Below, piece after piece: positions 27,088 through 35,363 of a stretch of 64,000 bases of DNA. The DNA is taken from the NCBI GenBank assembly GCA_902786595.1, contig CADADB010000010.1, forward strand, positions 1 through 64,000, in the 5' to 3' direction. The notes under the pieces were generated by a model. That model saw only the letters and a program-made list of their open reading frames with translations. It did not search any database and was not told where the DNA came from. Numbering within the stretch: position 1 is the stretch's first letter; each line of letters opens with the position of its first letter. The position numbers and the translations under genes are program-made. Source of the DNA: an uncultured Bacteroidota bacterium (GTDB taxonomy: Bacteria; Bacteroidota; Bacteroidia; Bacteroidales; WCHB1-69).

Positions 27088-27581
27088 AACACCTCCCAAA
27101 CTTCATAACAGTTCTCCGGTTCCTTGGCGCTCTCGGTCTCCTCCTCTTCGATGTGAGAAGTGTCGCCTTTTGGGTAATATATTTCGCCTGCGGACTGAGC
27201 GATATGGTAGATGGTTTCTTGGCAAGGAAACTCCACTGCGAAAGCAAAACAGGAGCACTGTTGGACAGTCTGGCAGATTTGGCGTTTGTGGTCGGCTGTT
27301 GCATAAAGCTGATCCCTGTCTTGGCTCTTCCCCATTGGCTCTGGCTCTGGGGCGCGGCAATCGTCGTCATCAAAGTCATCAACCAGATTTCCGCCATAGT
27401 GATGTACAAGAAATGTGTTTTCCCGCACACCATCGCCAACAAGGCGGCTGGTCTTCTGCTTTTCGTCGGAGTTCCATTGACCGTGTTTCTGGAGTCTGTC
27501 GTGCCAATGGTCATTATAGCCGTTGTCGCGACCTTTGCCGCCGTTCAGGAGGGGCATTTCATAAGGACGAGGTCGGTGTGA
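27084..27581 (+). CDS. CDP-alcohol phosphatidyltransferase family protein
   Basis: The 165-residue membrane protein carries the full family motif D-x2-DG-x2-AR-x8-G-x3-D-x3-D: D40, D43-G44, A47-R48, G57, D61 and D65. Several membrane helices follow. Such enzymes transfer the phospho-alcohol part of a CDP-lipid (or CDP-alcohol) to an acceptor such as glycerol phosphate, inositol or serine. It is short but complete. Its start overlaps the stop of the previous gene by ATGA. With the CAT-like enzyme it may make or modify an unusual lipid; that link is inference. Confidence 0.85.
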   Translation: MKHLPNFITVLRFLGALGLLLFDVRSVAFWVIYFACGLSDMVDGFLARKLHCESKTGALLDSLADLAFVVGCCIKLIPVLALPHWLWLWGAAIVVIKVINQISAIVMYKKCVFPHTIANKAAGLLLFVGVPLTVFLESVVPMVIIAVVATFAAVQEGHFIRTRSV

Positions 27582-27619
27582 ATTGTAAATAAACTATCTG
27601 TATGTTTGCAAAAAAAATG

Positions 27620-27627
27620 TATTTTTG
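27620..27627 (+). promoter_or_regulatory. -7 box of the DUF1016 gene
   Basis: TATTTTTG followed by CAGC, 23 bases before the start codon at 27651. Confidence 0.6.
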
Positions 27628-27650
27628 CAGCTCACTAAACCTTTAACAAA

Positions 27651-28847
27651 ATGAATAAAAAACCGACATTCGTATCCCGTGACATGATGACTTCCGACGA
27701 GGGCTATGTGCAATGGATGGCCGACATCAAGCAGCGTTTCCGCCAAAGCCAATTGAAAGCCGCAGTTCGAGTAAACACCGCCATGCTTGAGTTTTACTGG
27801 AGCGTAGGCCGAGATTTGGTGGCACTGCGTGCTGAAGAGCGTTGGGGATCTGGCGTGGTTAAGCAATTTTCCCTCGATATGCGACAAGCATTCCCCGATG
27901 AAACAGGCTTCTCATATTCCAATGTGAAATATATGAAGCAATGGTATTCGTTTTATTATGAAAGAGTTACAAAAGGCCAACGACCCGTTGGCCAAATTAG
28001 TCACCAAGCTGGTGACGAATTTGAAGCCTTTGAAAAAGGCCAGCAAGCCGCTGACCAATTAGAAGGCGATAAAAAAGGCCAACGAGTCGTTGGCCAATTA
28101 GAAATGCCTGAGTTTTTTGGCCAAGTGCCTTGGGGACAACATATTGATGTTGTTTCCAGATGCGAGACATTAGAAGAAGCATTATTCTATGTTCAGCAGG
28201 TTGTGGATAGAGGTTGGTCTCGTCTGGCACTTAATGCTAATATTGACAAACATCTGTATCAATCCCAAGGTGTGGCGATCACCAACTTTGCAAACACTTT
28301 GCCCGCAACGGAGAGCCAGTTGGCCAAAGAACTGCTGAAAGACCCCTACCATTTCGAATTCCTTTCGATGAACGAGAAATATGATGAGCACGATTTGGAA
28401 GATGCGCTTGTGTCAAAGGTCACGCAGTTCCTATTGGAGTTGGGCAAGGGTTTCTCGTATGTGGGGCGTCAGATGGAGCTGCAAATGCCGGGTGGGCAGA
28501 CCTTTTTCCCAGATTTGCTGTTTTATCACATTCCGCAGCACCGCTATGTCGTCGTCGAGTTGAAGGTGGTGAAGTTCATCCCCGAGTTTGCTGGCAAGCT
28601 GAACTTCTACGTCACCGCCGTTGACGAGTTGCTGCGTGCGGAGGGCGACAACCCCACCGTGGGACTGATCATCTGCAAATCGACGGACAAGACCGTGGTG
28701 GAATGGTCGTTGAAGGACATCAACAAACCTCTTGGCATATCCACTTACCAGCTTGAGCAGGTGGTCGAGCGCACGGTGAGGGAGTTGGAGCAGAAGAAGA
28801 GAGAATCAGGGGGTGCTGAGCGTGCTGGAAGCACGCAATTCCAATAA
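27651..28847 (+). CDS. DUF1016/YhcG-family protein with PDDEXK nuclease domain
   Basis: The 398-residue protein has the DUF1016 N-terminal domain (WMADIKQRFRQSQ, FYWSVGRDL, GFSYSNVKYMKQWY) and a C-terminal PDDEXK nuclease domain. The latter shows FFPDLLFYH, YVVVELKVVKF (the D...ExK core) and VGLIICKS. Members occur near restriction systems and mobile elements and are thought to act in DNA cleavage or defence. The linker (about residues 108-165) is made of GQ-rich units encoded by a row of small hairpins. The C-terminal AGSTQFQ comes from the hairpin repeat that follows, so the natural C-terminus may have been altered. Confidence 0.88.
   Translation: MNKKPTFVSRDMMTSDEGYVQWMADIKQRFRQSQLKAAVRVNTAMLEFYWSVGRDLVALRAEERWGSGVVKQFSLDMRQAFPDETGFSYSNVKYMKQWYSFYYERVTKGQRPVGQISHQAGDEFEAFEKGQQAADQLEGDKKGQRVVGQLEMPEFFGQVPWGQHIDVVSRCETLEEALFYVQQVVDRGWSRLALNANIDKHLYQSQGVAITNFANTLPATESQLAKELLKDPYHFEFLSMNEKYDEHDLEDALVSKVTQFLLELGKGFSYVGRQMELQMPGGQTFFPDLLFYHIPQHRYVVVELKVVKFIPEFAGKLNFYVTAVDELLRAEGDNPTVGLIICKSTDKTVVEWSLKDINKPLGISTYQLEQVVERTVRELEQKKRESGGAERAGSTQFQ
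27975..28133 (+). repeat. Row of hairpins encoding the DUF1016 linker
   Basis: Six short inverted repeats lie nearly head to tail inside the coding region: GGCCAACGACCCGTTGGCC (27975-27993), TCACCAAGCTGGTGA, GCCTTTGAAAAAGGC, a degenerate GGCCAGC copy, GGCCAACGAGTCGTTGGCC (28077-28095) and CCAAGTGCCTTGG (28121-28133). They encode GQRPVGQ-, GQQAADQ- and GQRVVGQ-type units. Confidence 0.85.
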
Positions 28848-29060
28848 CCCCATACTAAGGCCGACAGGCCGCAGTGTGGGGTGGAATGCGCGGCGGAAGT
28901 CTGCGTGCCAGAGGCACGCCACTACTCGACTCTCTGATAGTAGCGTGTTTTCAACACGCCATCGACGTGCTGCCGCCGCCGTCACCCCACATTGCGCTCC
29001 ACTTCGTTACGCTGATGTGGGGTTATTCGAATATCGTGCCTCCGGCACGCGAAGTCCGTT
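28813..29060. repeat. Hairpin-rich dispersed-type intergenic repeat
   Basis: A chain of inverted repeats: GCGTGCTGGAAGCACGC (28820-28836), GCGTGCCAGAGGCACGC, GCGTGTTTTCAACACGC, CCCCACAT...ATGTGGGG (about 28984-29023) and CGTGCCTCCGGCACG (about 29036-29050). The first supplies the DUF1016 C-terminus and stop codon. I see no gene in it. It resembles multi-hairpin intergenic repeats seen in Bacteroidales. Confidence 0.8.
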
Positions 29061-29130
29061 TCCCACTTTCTTTAGCATAAATAAACGCACCCGTAATATT
29101 GCAGCTGTATTTAAACAGTGATGATAATGA

Positions 29131-29643
29131 GAAAAAAATCCGGAGATAGACTTGAGCGCCGAGTTCGTCACTACAATCTGGCGCGATAATGATGCAACTG
29201 AAAGTTCAAATGTTGCAACTAATATTGGAACTGATGATGCAACCAATATTGGAACTAACCTTGGAACTAATATTGCAACTAATAGTGGCACTAACGATCT
29301 GACAATCAATGCTGATAGCACCACTAGTATTGGAACTAATATTGGAACTTCCGGAAACAGTGTTGCAACTGACCATTTGACGGAGAACAAGCGAATCGTG
29401 GACAGAATAGTAAAAAAGAAAATCAAGCCAAGAATGACAAAAGAGCAGTTGCGGGAGTGCATCATCGAAGCATGTGTCGTAGATCATTCAATTGATGAAT
29501 TGGCTACGCTTTTGAAAAAGAGTCCAGACTATCTGCAAAATTTCGTGATTCCTGATTTGGTCGCCGACGGAACACTCTTACGCACCAAACCGAGTCATAG
29601 TCCAGGGCAGACATACATGACGAATCCGAAACTTGACAAGTAG
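29131..29643 (+). pseudogene. C-terminal remnant of an AlbA_2/COG2865-type ATP-binding protein
   Basis: The open frame begins in mid-protein: LSAEFVTTIWR is, from memory, the end of the conserved body of Schlafen-AlbA_2 DNA-binding/ATPase proteins. No start with a full domain exists upstream. An ATG at 29127 would reach this frame only if the A-run at 29132-29138 were one base shorter. A low-complexity NxGT stretch follows (about 30 codons with ATTGGAACTAA units). A winged-helix-like C-terminus ends it (MTKEQLRECIIEACVV ... DLVADGTLLRT). The N-terminal two thirds are gone, so it is probably inactive, though the tail could still be expressed. Confidence 0.55.
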
Positions 29644-29791
29644 GATTGAAGGGTTGTTGGTGCGAAAATAGGTTGCGCAGGATAGTTGTATTGCAAGAAA
29701 AAAAATTTAGCTTTGTCCGCTATTTCAATTTTTTTTCTATCTTGCGGCCCTCATGTAGTAAAGATTTTTAGATATTAAAAATGTAGATAGT

Positions 29792-29986
29792 ATGAAAGCA
29801 TTTGGAACTATGATTCCATATTGTGGAAATTGTTCGCGTAAAATAAAGAAAGAAGGACTGTCTAAAGATGAGTATTATTGTGATGTTTTCATTGATACTC
29901 CGATGAAAGGTGTTGTCACTTCTGACACAGATGGAACGCATTGCGTGGAATTGGGTGTTTATGAACCAATTCAACAAAGTAATTGA
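29792..29986 (+). CDS. Small cysteine-containing protein of unknown function
   Basis: A 64-residue frame with YCGNCSRKIKK, a further YYC and THC, so four cysteines that could bind zinc. It lies at the left end of the AT-rich island, 55 bases before the DUF3825 gene and in the same direction. I recognise no family. The AT-rich composition and codon use match the genes that follow rather than the remnant before it. Whether it is a real gene cannot be proved from one sequence. Confidence 0.5.
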   Translation: MKAFGTMIPYCGNCSRKIKKEGLSKDEYYCDVFIDTPMKGVVTSDTDGTHCVELGVYEPIQQSN

Positions 29987-30041
29987 TTGAATTTGAAAAT
30001 GTTGAGTAATAAAAATGCATACTTATAAATGATAATGGATT

Positions 30042-31511
30042 ATGGAAGAAAAATATGGCTTGTTAAAATTGGGAAGTGTAAAAAATTTGAAAACTAATGA
30101 AAAAGGACAAAATTGCGTGTCAATTTTATCACTTTTACTGGGTCGCAAAATAACTTTAAATGAAATTAATGCATTCATAGAGTCAGATGTTTTTTTTCTT
30201 GAATATGTTGACAAGTACGGGAATGTTACAGAAAGTGACTCTTGTGTAGGATTTCGATTCAGGTTGCCATGGCGAGATGCAAATGGAAATGATATCTATG
30301 GCCATTTCCAAAAAAACGGTTCCATGTTCATAGGTGTTACATGGGGAGGAAAAAGAAATTTGAAACTAAGAAAGTACGGATACATTGATCAAATTTGCTG
30401 GGAAAAACTAAAAACCATAAGTGGTCATGATATAACAGAGAGTAATATTGGAGACTATATTACTTCCGATATTGAACATTACAATGGCGCCGGTTATACT
30501 AAATTTCCAGATGGTACCGTAGTAACTTCGGAGACAGGAAAATTTGTTAAATTTAACACAAGTATCTCTGTAAATGGCGAAGTTTTAGTCGGTTGGTTCA
30601 CAAAAAACAAACTAGGACGTTTTGAGGGAATTACTTGGGGTACGGAAGCGGATTTTAAGTCAGCACAAGATTTAAGAGAACAGTTTTATGTAGGACGTAT
30701 GGTTTTCGATTCAATAGAAGAATGCAATCTGTTTTTGGAAGAGCTAAAGAAGAAAACCATTCTTGAGCCATGGGAATATAAACGCAAAAAAGACCATACT
30801 TTTAAAAATCCAATATTGAAATCCTATTTGCAGTTTGAATTGGATAGGCTTTTCTATGAACAAGATTCGTTAAACTATCCTGATAGGATAATTATCAACA
30901 AAGACCACAGCAAAGCGTTGTTTAATACGAATCTCATTAACAAATTTGGAGATGATTTGATAATAGTTGGTTCTCTTCTTGAAATATCCAATAAATGTTA
31001 TTTGAGCGAGCTTGAGATATCTCCCTCCATGATGAGTTTGAAAAAGATGGGCTTTGACACATCAAAAAATCCTATTCCACCAATGTTTTTTAAGGACATA
31101 AACGAAATCATATTCCACTGTGATTGGGATATTGATAAAGATTTAGAGAAGTATGAACATATTATTGAAGAACGCAAAGAAAGATTCCCTGAAAAATACC
31201 AAGTACTAACAACAGATGATTTAGGACGAAGACTTAACAATGCAATACAACTTGCAAAAAAGATAGCACAACGAAACTACAAGTTTATTGTACCTATGTA
31301 CTACCCTACAGCAAGAAGAATTCAGTTATTAATGCCGATTTATTTAGAAACATCTTATTCGTCACATCCGGATTTTGCATTAGTATTAACTCCTCATTCG
31401 GAAGAAAGGTTATATACTCTCGAAACAATACTTGGATTGGATGAAGTGTACCAGGATGCACGATTAATAGCAAAGCCTGAAGAATCTTGGCTTAACCCTG
31501 AGATGTTATAA
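30042..31511 (+). CDS. DUF3825 domain protein
   Basis: The 489-residue protein ends with a domain whose conserved points (FNTNLINKFGDDLIIVG, YPTARRIQLLMPIYL, PDFALVLTP, ARLIAKPEESWL) match DUF3825 as I know it. The N-terminal half holds two similar segments of about 45 residues (near residues 70-115 and 145-205, each with GF/GYxxF...G...F...GxTWG). These look like a duplicated small beta domain. DUF3825 has no firmly known activity and occurs near RNA- and stress-related domains. It is the first large gene of the AT-rich island; a 167-base gap separates it from the kinase-like chimera. Confidence 0.7.
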   Translation: MEEKYGLLKLGSVKNLKTNEKGQNCVSILSLLLGRKITLNEINAFIESDVFFLEYVDKYGNVTESDSCVGFRFRLPWRDANGNDIYGHFQKNGSMFIGVTWGGKRNLKLRKYGYIDQICWEKLKTISGHDITESNIGDYITSDIEHYNGAGYTKFPDGTVVTSETGKFVKFNTSISVNGEVLVGWFTKNKLGRFEGITWGTEADFKSAQDLREQFYVGRMVFDSIEECNLFLEELKKKTILEPWEYKRKKDHTFKNPILKSYLQFELDRLFYEQDSLNYPDRIIINKDHSKALFNTNLINKFGDDLIIVGSLLEISNKCYLSELEISPSMMSLKKMGFDTSKNPIPPMFFKDINEIIFHCDWDIDKDLEKYEHIIEERKERFPEKYQVLTTDDLGRRLNNAIQLAKKIAQRNYKFIVPMYYPTARRIQLLMPIYLETSYSSHPDFALVLTPHSEERLYTLETILGLDEVYQDARLIAKPEESWLNPEML

Positions 31512-31678
31512 TATAATACTGCAAGAAAGTCTCGGATAAGTAAAAGGACAAAATATGTTAAAAAAATAATAGTGTAAACATTCCCTTTTTGAATGTACCT
31601 TGTGTTCTTTAAGAAGTTTTGACGCAGGAATTGTAAACTAAATAAATCTACAAATAAAAAACAACAAAATTATCATGT

Positions 31679-34675
31679 ATGAAATACCCTACAGTTTCAG
31701 AATATATAGAATCTCTTCGTGTTGCAAATGATAATCTTGCAACTTTGACATCTTTGGAGCTTGTTCTTGGTACAGATGGAAATCCAACTTATTCAAAAGA
31801 AAACCATGGTGTTGTCTTTCGGATGAAAGATAGGGATACCGATTTAGAGTATAATGTAAAATGTTTTACTGATGAACAAGAAGGCAGAGAAACATTGTAT
31901 GAGCAAATTAATAATAGTCAAGGTGTATGGATCCCTGATGGAGTTAAATATTATGCTAACGAGCTATTTGTAGATACTGCGATTTCGGATGCTAATGAAT
32001 TTCCAGTTGTTGTTATTCCTTGTTGCAAAACGACAAACCTTATTTCTTTTATCAACACAAACATTGCAAATTGCTCGCTTATCTCAAAACTTGCAGATAG
32101 TTTTAGTTGTGTTGTAGAATGGGTTAAAGAAAAGGGTTGCTTTTGGCATGAACTAAATGTCGATTCACTTTATGTGAACGATACTGGTCATATTGTTGTT
32201 TCGGATATTGACGGACACATTGAAACAACTAATTCTACCAAGAAAAACGATGATTTGAGCGCATACCTAATTCTTCTATCGCTAAAAGCACTGTATAGGG
32301 ATTCAAGTTTGTTCAATGCAAAAGACGTCAAGCCGTATATTCTCTTCGATGGGGATAATTTCACCGAGCTTCCTGCAAATGAGATTATTACAAGATTGTC
32401 GATATTAAATGATTCGGAGATTTCATCCATAATTAGTGATGTTTTCGTAAAAATTGGACATGGCAATTCTAATGAAACGCGAAACGACTTGCAGCAATCC
32501 GAGATTTATGAAGACGGCCTAAAAATGATGGCGGAAAAGGGAAATGTTACAATGCAATTGCAGCTGGCGCGGAAATGTTGGGATAATGAAATGTATGAAG
32601 AATCATTTAAATGGTATAAACAAGCAGCATCTCAAGAGGATGCAGATGGTTTATATGGCTTAGGATTGTGTTATCGTAATGGTTTTGGAATAGAAAAGGA
32701 TTTGACAAAATCATTTCATTGTTTTCTTAATGCTTCTGAGTTGGGATTGTTGGATGCTCAATATGAACTTGCTGAAGCATATTATTTCGGATGGGGAGTT
32801 CGCAAGGATAAGACAAAGGCAATGGATTTGTATTTCAAAGCTGCTCAAAGGGGGCATGCTATGTCAGAATTTATGATTGGTCATTATCTTATGTCCAATC
32901 GTGGAGAGATTGACAGCTCTTTTGCCATTACAAGTAAACGTGATACAGTGAAGGCATTTGAATGGTTTTTGAAATCCGCTAAACAAGGTTATCATCCTGC
33001 ACAACGAAGGATAGGTGCATTCTATGAAACCGGCACAGACCCTTGTGTAAGAAATATTAGCAAAGCTATGGAGTGGTATCAAAAGGCAGCTGCCCAAGGT
33101 AATGATAAAGCCTTGTTTGCAATAGGAAGATTGTATGCCAATGGTCTTGATGAAAGAAATCCTGATAACAAGAAAGCTTATGAGTATTATTTGCAAGCGG
33201 CAAATAAAGGTCTTCGTGATGCTCAGTTTAGGGTAGGTGTTGCATTGTTATTTGGCAAGGGGATAGACAAGGATAAAGATGCAGCTGTTGAGTGGATTCG
33301 AAAATCTGCTGACAAAGGTTATGCGGCGGCAAAAAAGCTTATCATTGAAATTGAATATAGTGAAGAAGTCTCTGAAGAAACGGGAACCACAGGATTAGAA
33401 ATTGTATCTGCTACTATTGACGATTATGGTGTTCTTTATAGTCAAGACGGGAAAAAACTTTTGAAATATAGTATAGAAGAAGGATTCGATAGTGCTGGAA
33501 TATACGGTGGTTCAATAAGCATGTTTGATGAAGAAAGCGAATTTGGAAGCATAAAACAACAAAGTTTAAATCAATATAAAGTAAAAGAAGGGACAGAGAT
33601 AATCTGCGAGAATGCTTTTTACGAATGCGAGTCTTTACAATCAATTACATTTCCTCAATCATTGAAGCGAATAGGAGATGATGCATTTTACCAATGCGAG
33701 AATTTGGAATATGTTGGAATTAATGAAGGTCTAGAAGAGATAGGGAACAATGCGTTCAATGGTTGCGTGAATCTATCATCAATAGTATTACCTCGATCAC
33801 TTAAGCGGAGTGTTGCAGGAAGTACTTTTACGGGGGTTCAGGATATAGTATCTAATTCTGAAAAATACATTTGTGAAGATAATTGTCTGTATACATCAGA
33901 CTTTCACACTCTTATTTATTTCTTTCAAAATGGGGAGGACTACCTTGAAATACCGTATGGGGTTAAAACAATTGGAGCTTATGCATTTTCGGAATCTGAT
34001 ATTAGACATGTTGATATTCCCGAATCTGTAACTGAGATAGGGTACTGTGCTTTTTCTCATTGTATGAATTTAAGACATATATATTTACCACGATCCATAA
34101 TAGAGATTGGCACTTCTGCATTTTATTGGTGCAAGAAATTAATTGAGGTTGATTTTCATGAAGGATTGGAAACAATTGGCCTTGATGCGTTCTTCAGTTG
34201 TGAAAACTTAGGTGATATAAAAATTCCTGACACAGTAAGAGAGATTCAAGACAGGGCTTTTGCGTTTACCGGTATTGATTCGATAACTTTCCCGAAAAAC
34301 CTAAAAATACTTGGTCGAGATCCATTTATTTCTTGCCCTCTGAGTGAAATCGTGTCTTTTTCTGAAAGATTTGTTGTTAAAGACATGGCAATATATTATG
34401 ATGAAGGAAAGACTTTCATTAATTATTATGGTAAAGATACGAGGTTTGAAATTCCAGTCGGAGTAGAAAAAATCGCAGATTGGGCACTCTCAAATGCGTA
34501 TTCTCTTCAAGAGATTGTGATTCCACAAACAATAAAGCAAATCGGGTGCGGATTTCTGCTTGAAGCATCGCCAAAAAAAATATTTGTCCCATCCAAGATT
34601 AGAGATATTCTTATTGATAAGATACCATCCTATTTAGCCGACCGTGTATTTATGATTGAAGATGATAGTAATTGA
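31679..34675 (+). CDS. Kinase-like / Sel1-repeat / BspA-type LRR chimera
   Basis: The 998-residue protein has three parts. Residues about 1-265 look like a protein-kinase fold: a glycine-rich turn near ENHGVVFRMK, lysine K61 in YNVKCF, a catalytic loop WHELNVDSL (156-164) and DID at 176-178. Compared with HxDLxxxN and DFG, the catalytic Asp is Glu158 and the Asn is Ser163, so activity is doubtful. Residues about 275-560 are Sel1-like repeats (AAAQGNDKALFAIGRLYANG and similar). Residues about 590-985 are LRR_5/BspA-type repeats (AFYECESLQSITFPQSLKRI). Both repeat types bind proteins, so it may be a sensor or scaffold. The next gene overlaps its 3' end. Confidence 0.75.
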   Translation: MKYPTVSEYIESLRVANDNLATLTSLELVLGTDGNPTYSKENHGVVFRMKDRDTDLEYNVKCFTDEQEGRETLYEQINNSQGVWIPDGVKYYANELFVDTAISDANEFPVVVIPCCKTTNLISFINTNIANCSLISKLADSFSCVVEWVKEKGCFWHELNVDSLYVNDTGHIVVSDIDGHIETTNSTKKNDDLSAYLILLSLKALYRDSSLFNAKDVKPYILFDGDNFTELPANEIITRLSILNDSEISSIISDVFVKIGHGNSNETRNDLQQSEIYEDGLKMMAEKGNVTMQLQLARKCWDNEMYEESFKWYKQAASQEDADGLYGLGLCYRNGFGIEKDLTKSFHCFLNASELGLLDAQYELAEAYYFGWGVRKDKTKAMDLYFKAAQRGHAMSEFMIGHYLMSNRGEIDSSFAITSKRDTVKAFEWFLKSAKQGYHPAQRRIGAFYETGTDPCVRNISKAMEWYQKAAAQGNDKALFAIGRLYANGLDERNPDNKKAYEYYLQAANKGLRDAQFRVGVALLFGKGIDKDKDAAVEWIRKSADKGYAAAKKLIIEIEYSEEVSEETGTTGLEIVSATIDDYGVLYSQDGKKLLKYSIEEGFDSAGIYGGSISMFDEESEFGSIKQQSLNQYKVKEGTEIICENAFYECESLQSITFPQSLKRIGDDAFYQCENLEYVGINEGLEEIGNNAFNGCVNLSSIVLPRSLKRSVAGSTFTGVQDIVSNSEKYICEDNCLYTSDFHTLIYFFQNGEDYLEIPYGVKTIGAYAFSESDIRHVDIPESVTEIGYCAFSHCMNLRHIYLPRSIIEIGTSAFYWCKKLIEVDFHEGLETIGLDAFFSCENLGDIKIPDTVREIQDRAFAFTGIDSITFPKNLKILGRDPFISCPLSEIVSFSERFVVKDMAIYYDEGKTFINYYGKDTRFEIPVGVEKIADWALSNAYSLQEIVIPQTIKQIGCGFLLEASPKKIFVPSKIRDILIDKIPSYLADRVFMIEDDSN

Positions 34676-35363
34676 GTCAAAAAGAAAGAAACAAGAAACA
34701 TTGCAGAAGGAATATCCTAATGCGGTGTTTTGTGATGTGACGAGCAAATCACCATATCTTGGATTAAGGCAATTAAGTCCGTTTTATCCATGGGGAGGTA
34801 TACCTGTTAGTTTTTCACCAGGAGTTGAAGCCTCTTGTGTAGAAGCAGTATGGCAAGGATTGAAAGTGTTTGAAAACGCTGATGTTGATACGGAATTGTT
34901 TTTAAACAACACTATGAAAGGTCTAAAACGCTCGTCACGAGTTTATGGTAAAGTCTTGGGGCACAGGAAAGGTGTTGATGGTGAAATATTACTTAATTAT
35001 CATGATGCTCGTAGAAAAATATACATTCCCACATATAAGTGGATGTTGGAACATAAAGCTTTTTATACCATTGAATATTTAAGGGCTTTTTGCCAAGAAA
35101 ACCCCAACGTCACTCTCGTATTATTAGATTATCAGACAAATAGCAATATTGAGGATCTAACCAAGCCTTTGTCTCACGCATTTTTGGTTAAATCATACGT
35201 AGAGGGATTGCCTCCGTATGATGATGTAGTGATAGAGAAAACGGTTCACCATGTGGTCGTTGGGCGACGTGTTCATGAATGGCAAACAAAAGAGTATTCA
35301 TTTAAGAAGCTCCCAGTGGTTGACGACAATAACAAACAATTAGCAATTGATTTCGATGAATAG
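34662..35363 (+). CDS. DUF6939-like protein, possibly a distant NADAR domain
   Basis: The 233-residue protein starts MIVIESKRKK; an in-frame ATG at 34656 is also possible. Either start overlaps the kinase-like gene, and its end overlaps the DarT gene by 8 bases. The sequence matches a family I recall as DUF6939 (CDVTSKSP, SPFYPWGGIPVSFSPG, GLKRSSRVYGKVLGH). The stretch SPFYPWGGIP ... VEAVWQGLKVF resembles the NADAR pattern SNFAxxP ... SEHYFQAQKF, with a conserved glutamate. NADAR proteins remove ADP-ribose from guanine, and some are antidotes to DarT toxins. The NADAR link is inference. The C-terminal NADAR motif (WGxG...G.N.LG) is not seen. Confidence 0.55.
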   Translation: MIVIESKRKKQETLQKEYPNAVFCDVTSKSPYLGLRQLSPFYPWGGIPVSFSPGVEASCVEAVWQGLKVFENADVDTELFLNNTMKGLKRSSRVYGKVLGHRKGVDGEILLNYHDARRKIYIPTYKWMLEHKAFYTIEYLRAFCQENPNVTLVLLDYQTNSNIEDLTKPLSHAFLVKSYVEGLPPYDDVVIEKTVHHVVVGRRVHEWQTKEYSFKKLPVVDDNNKQLAIDFDE

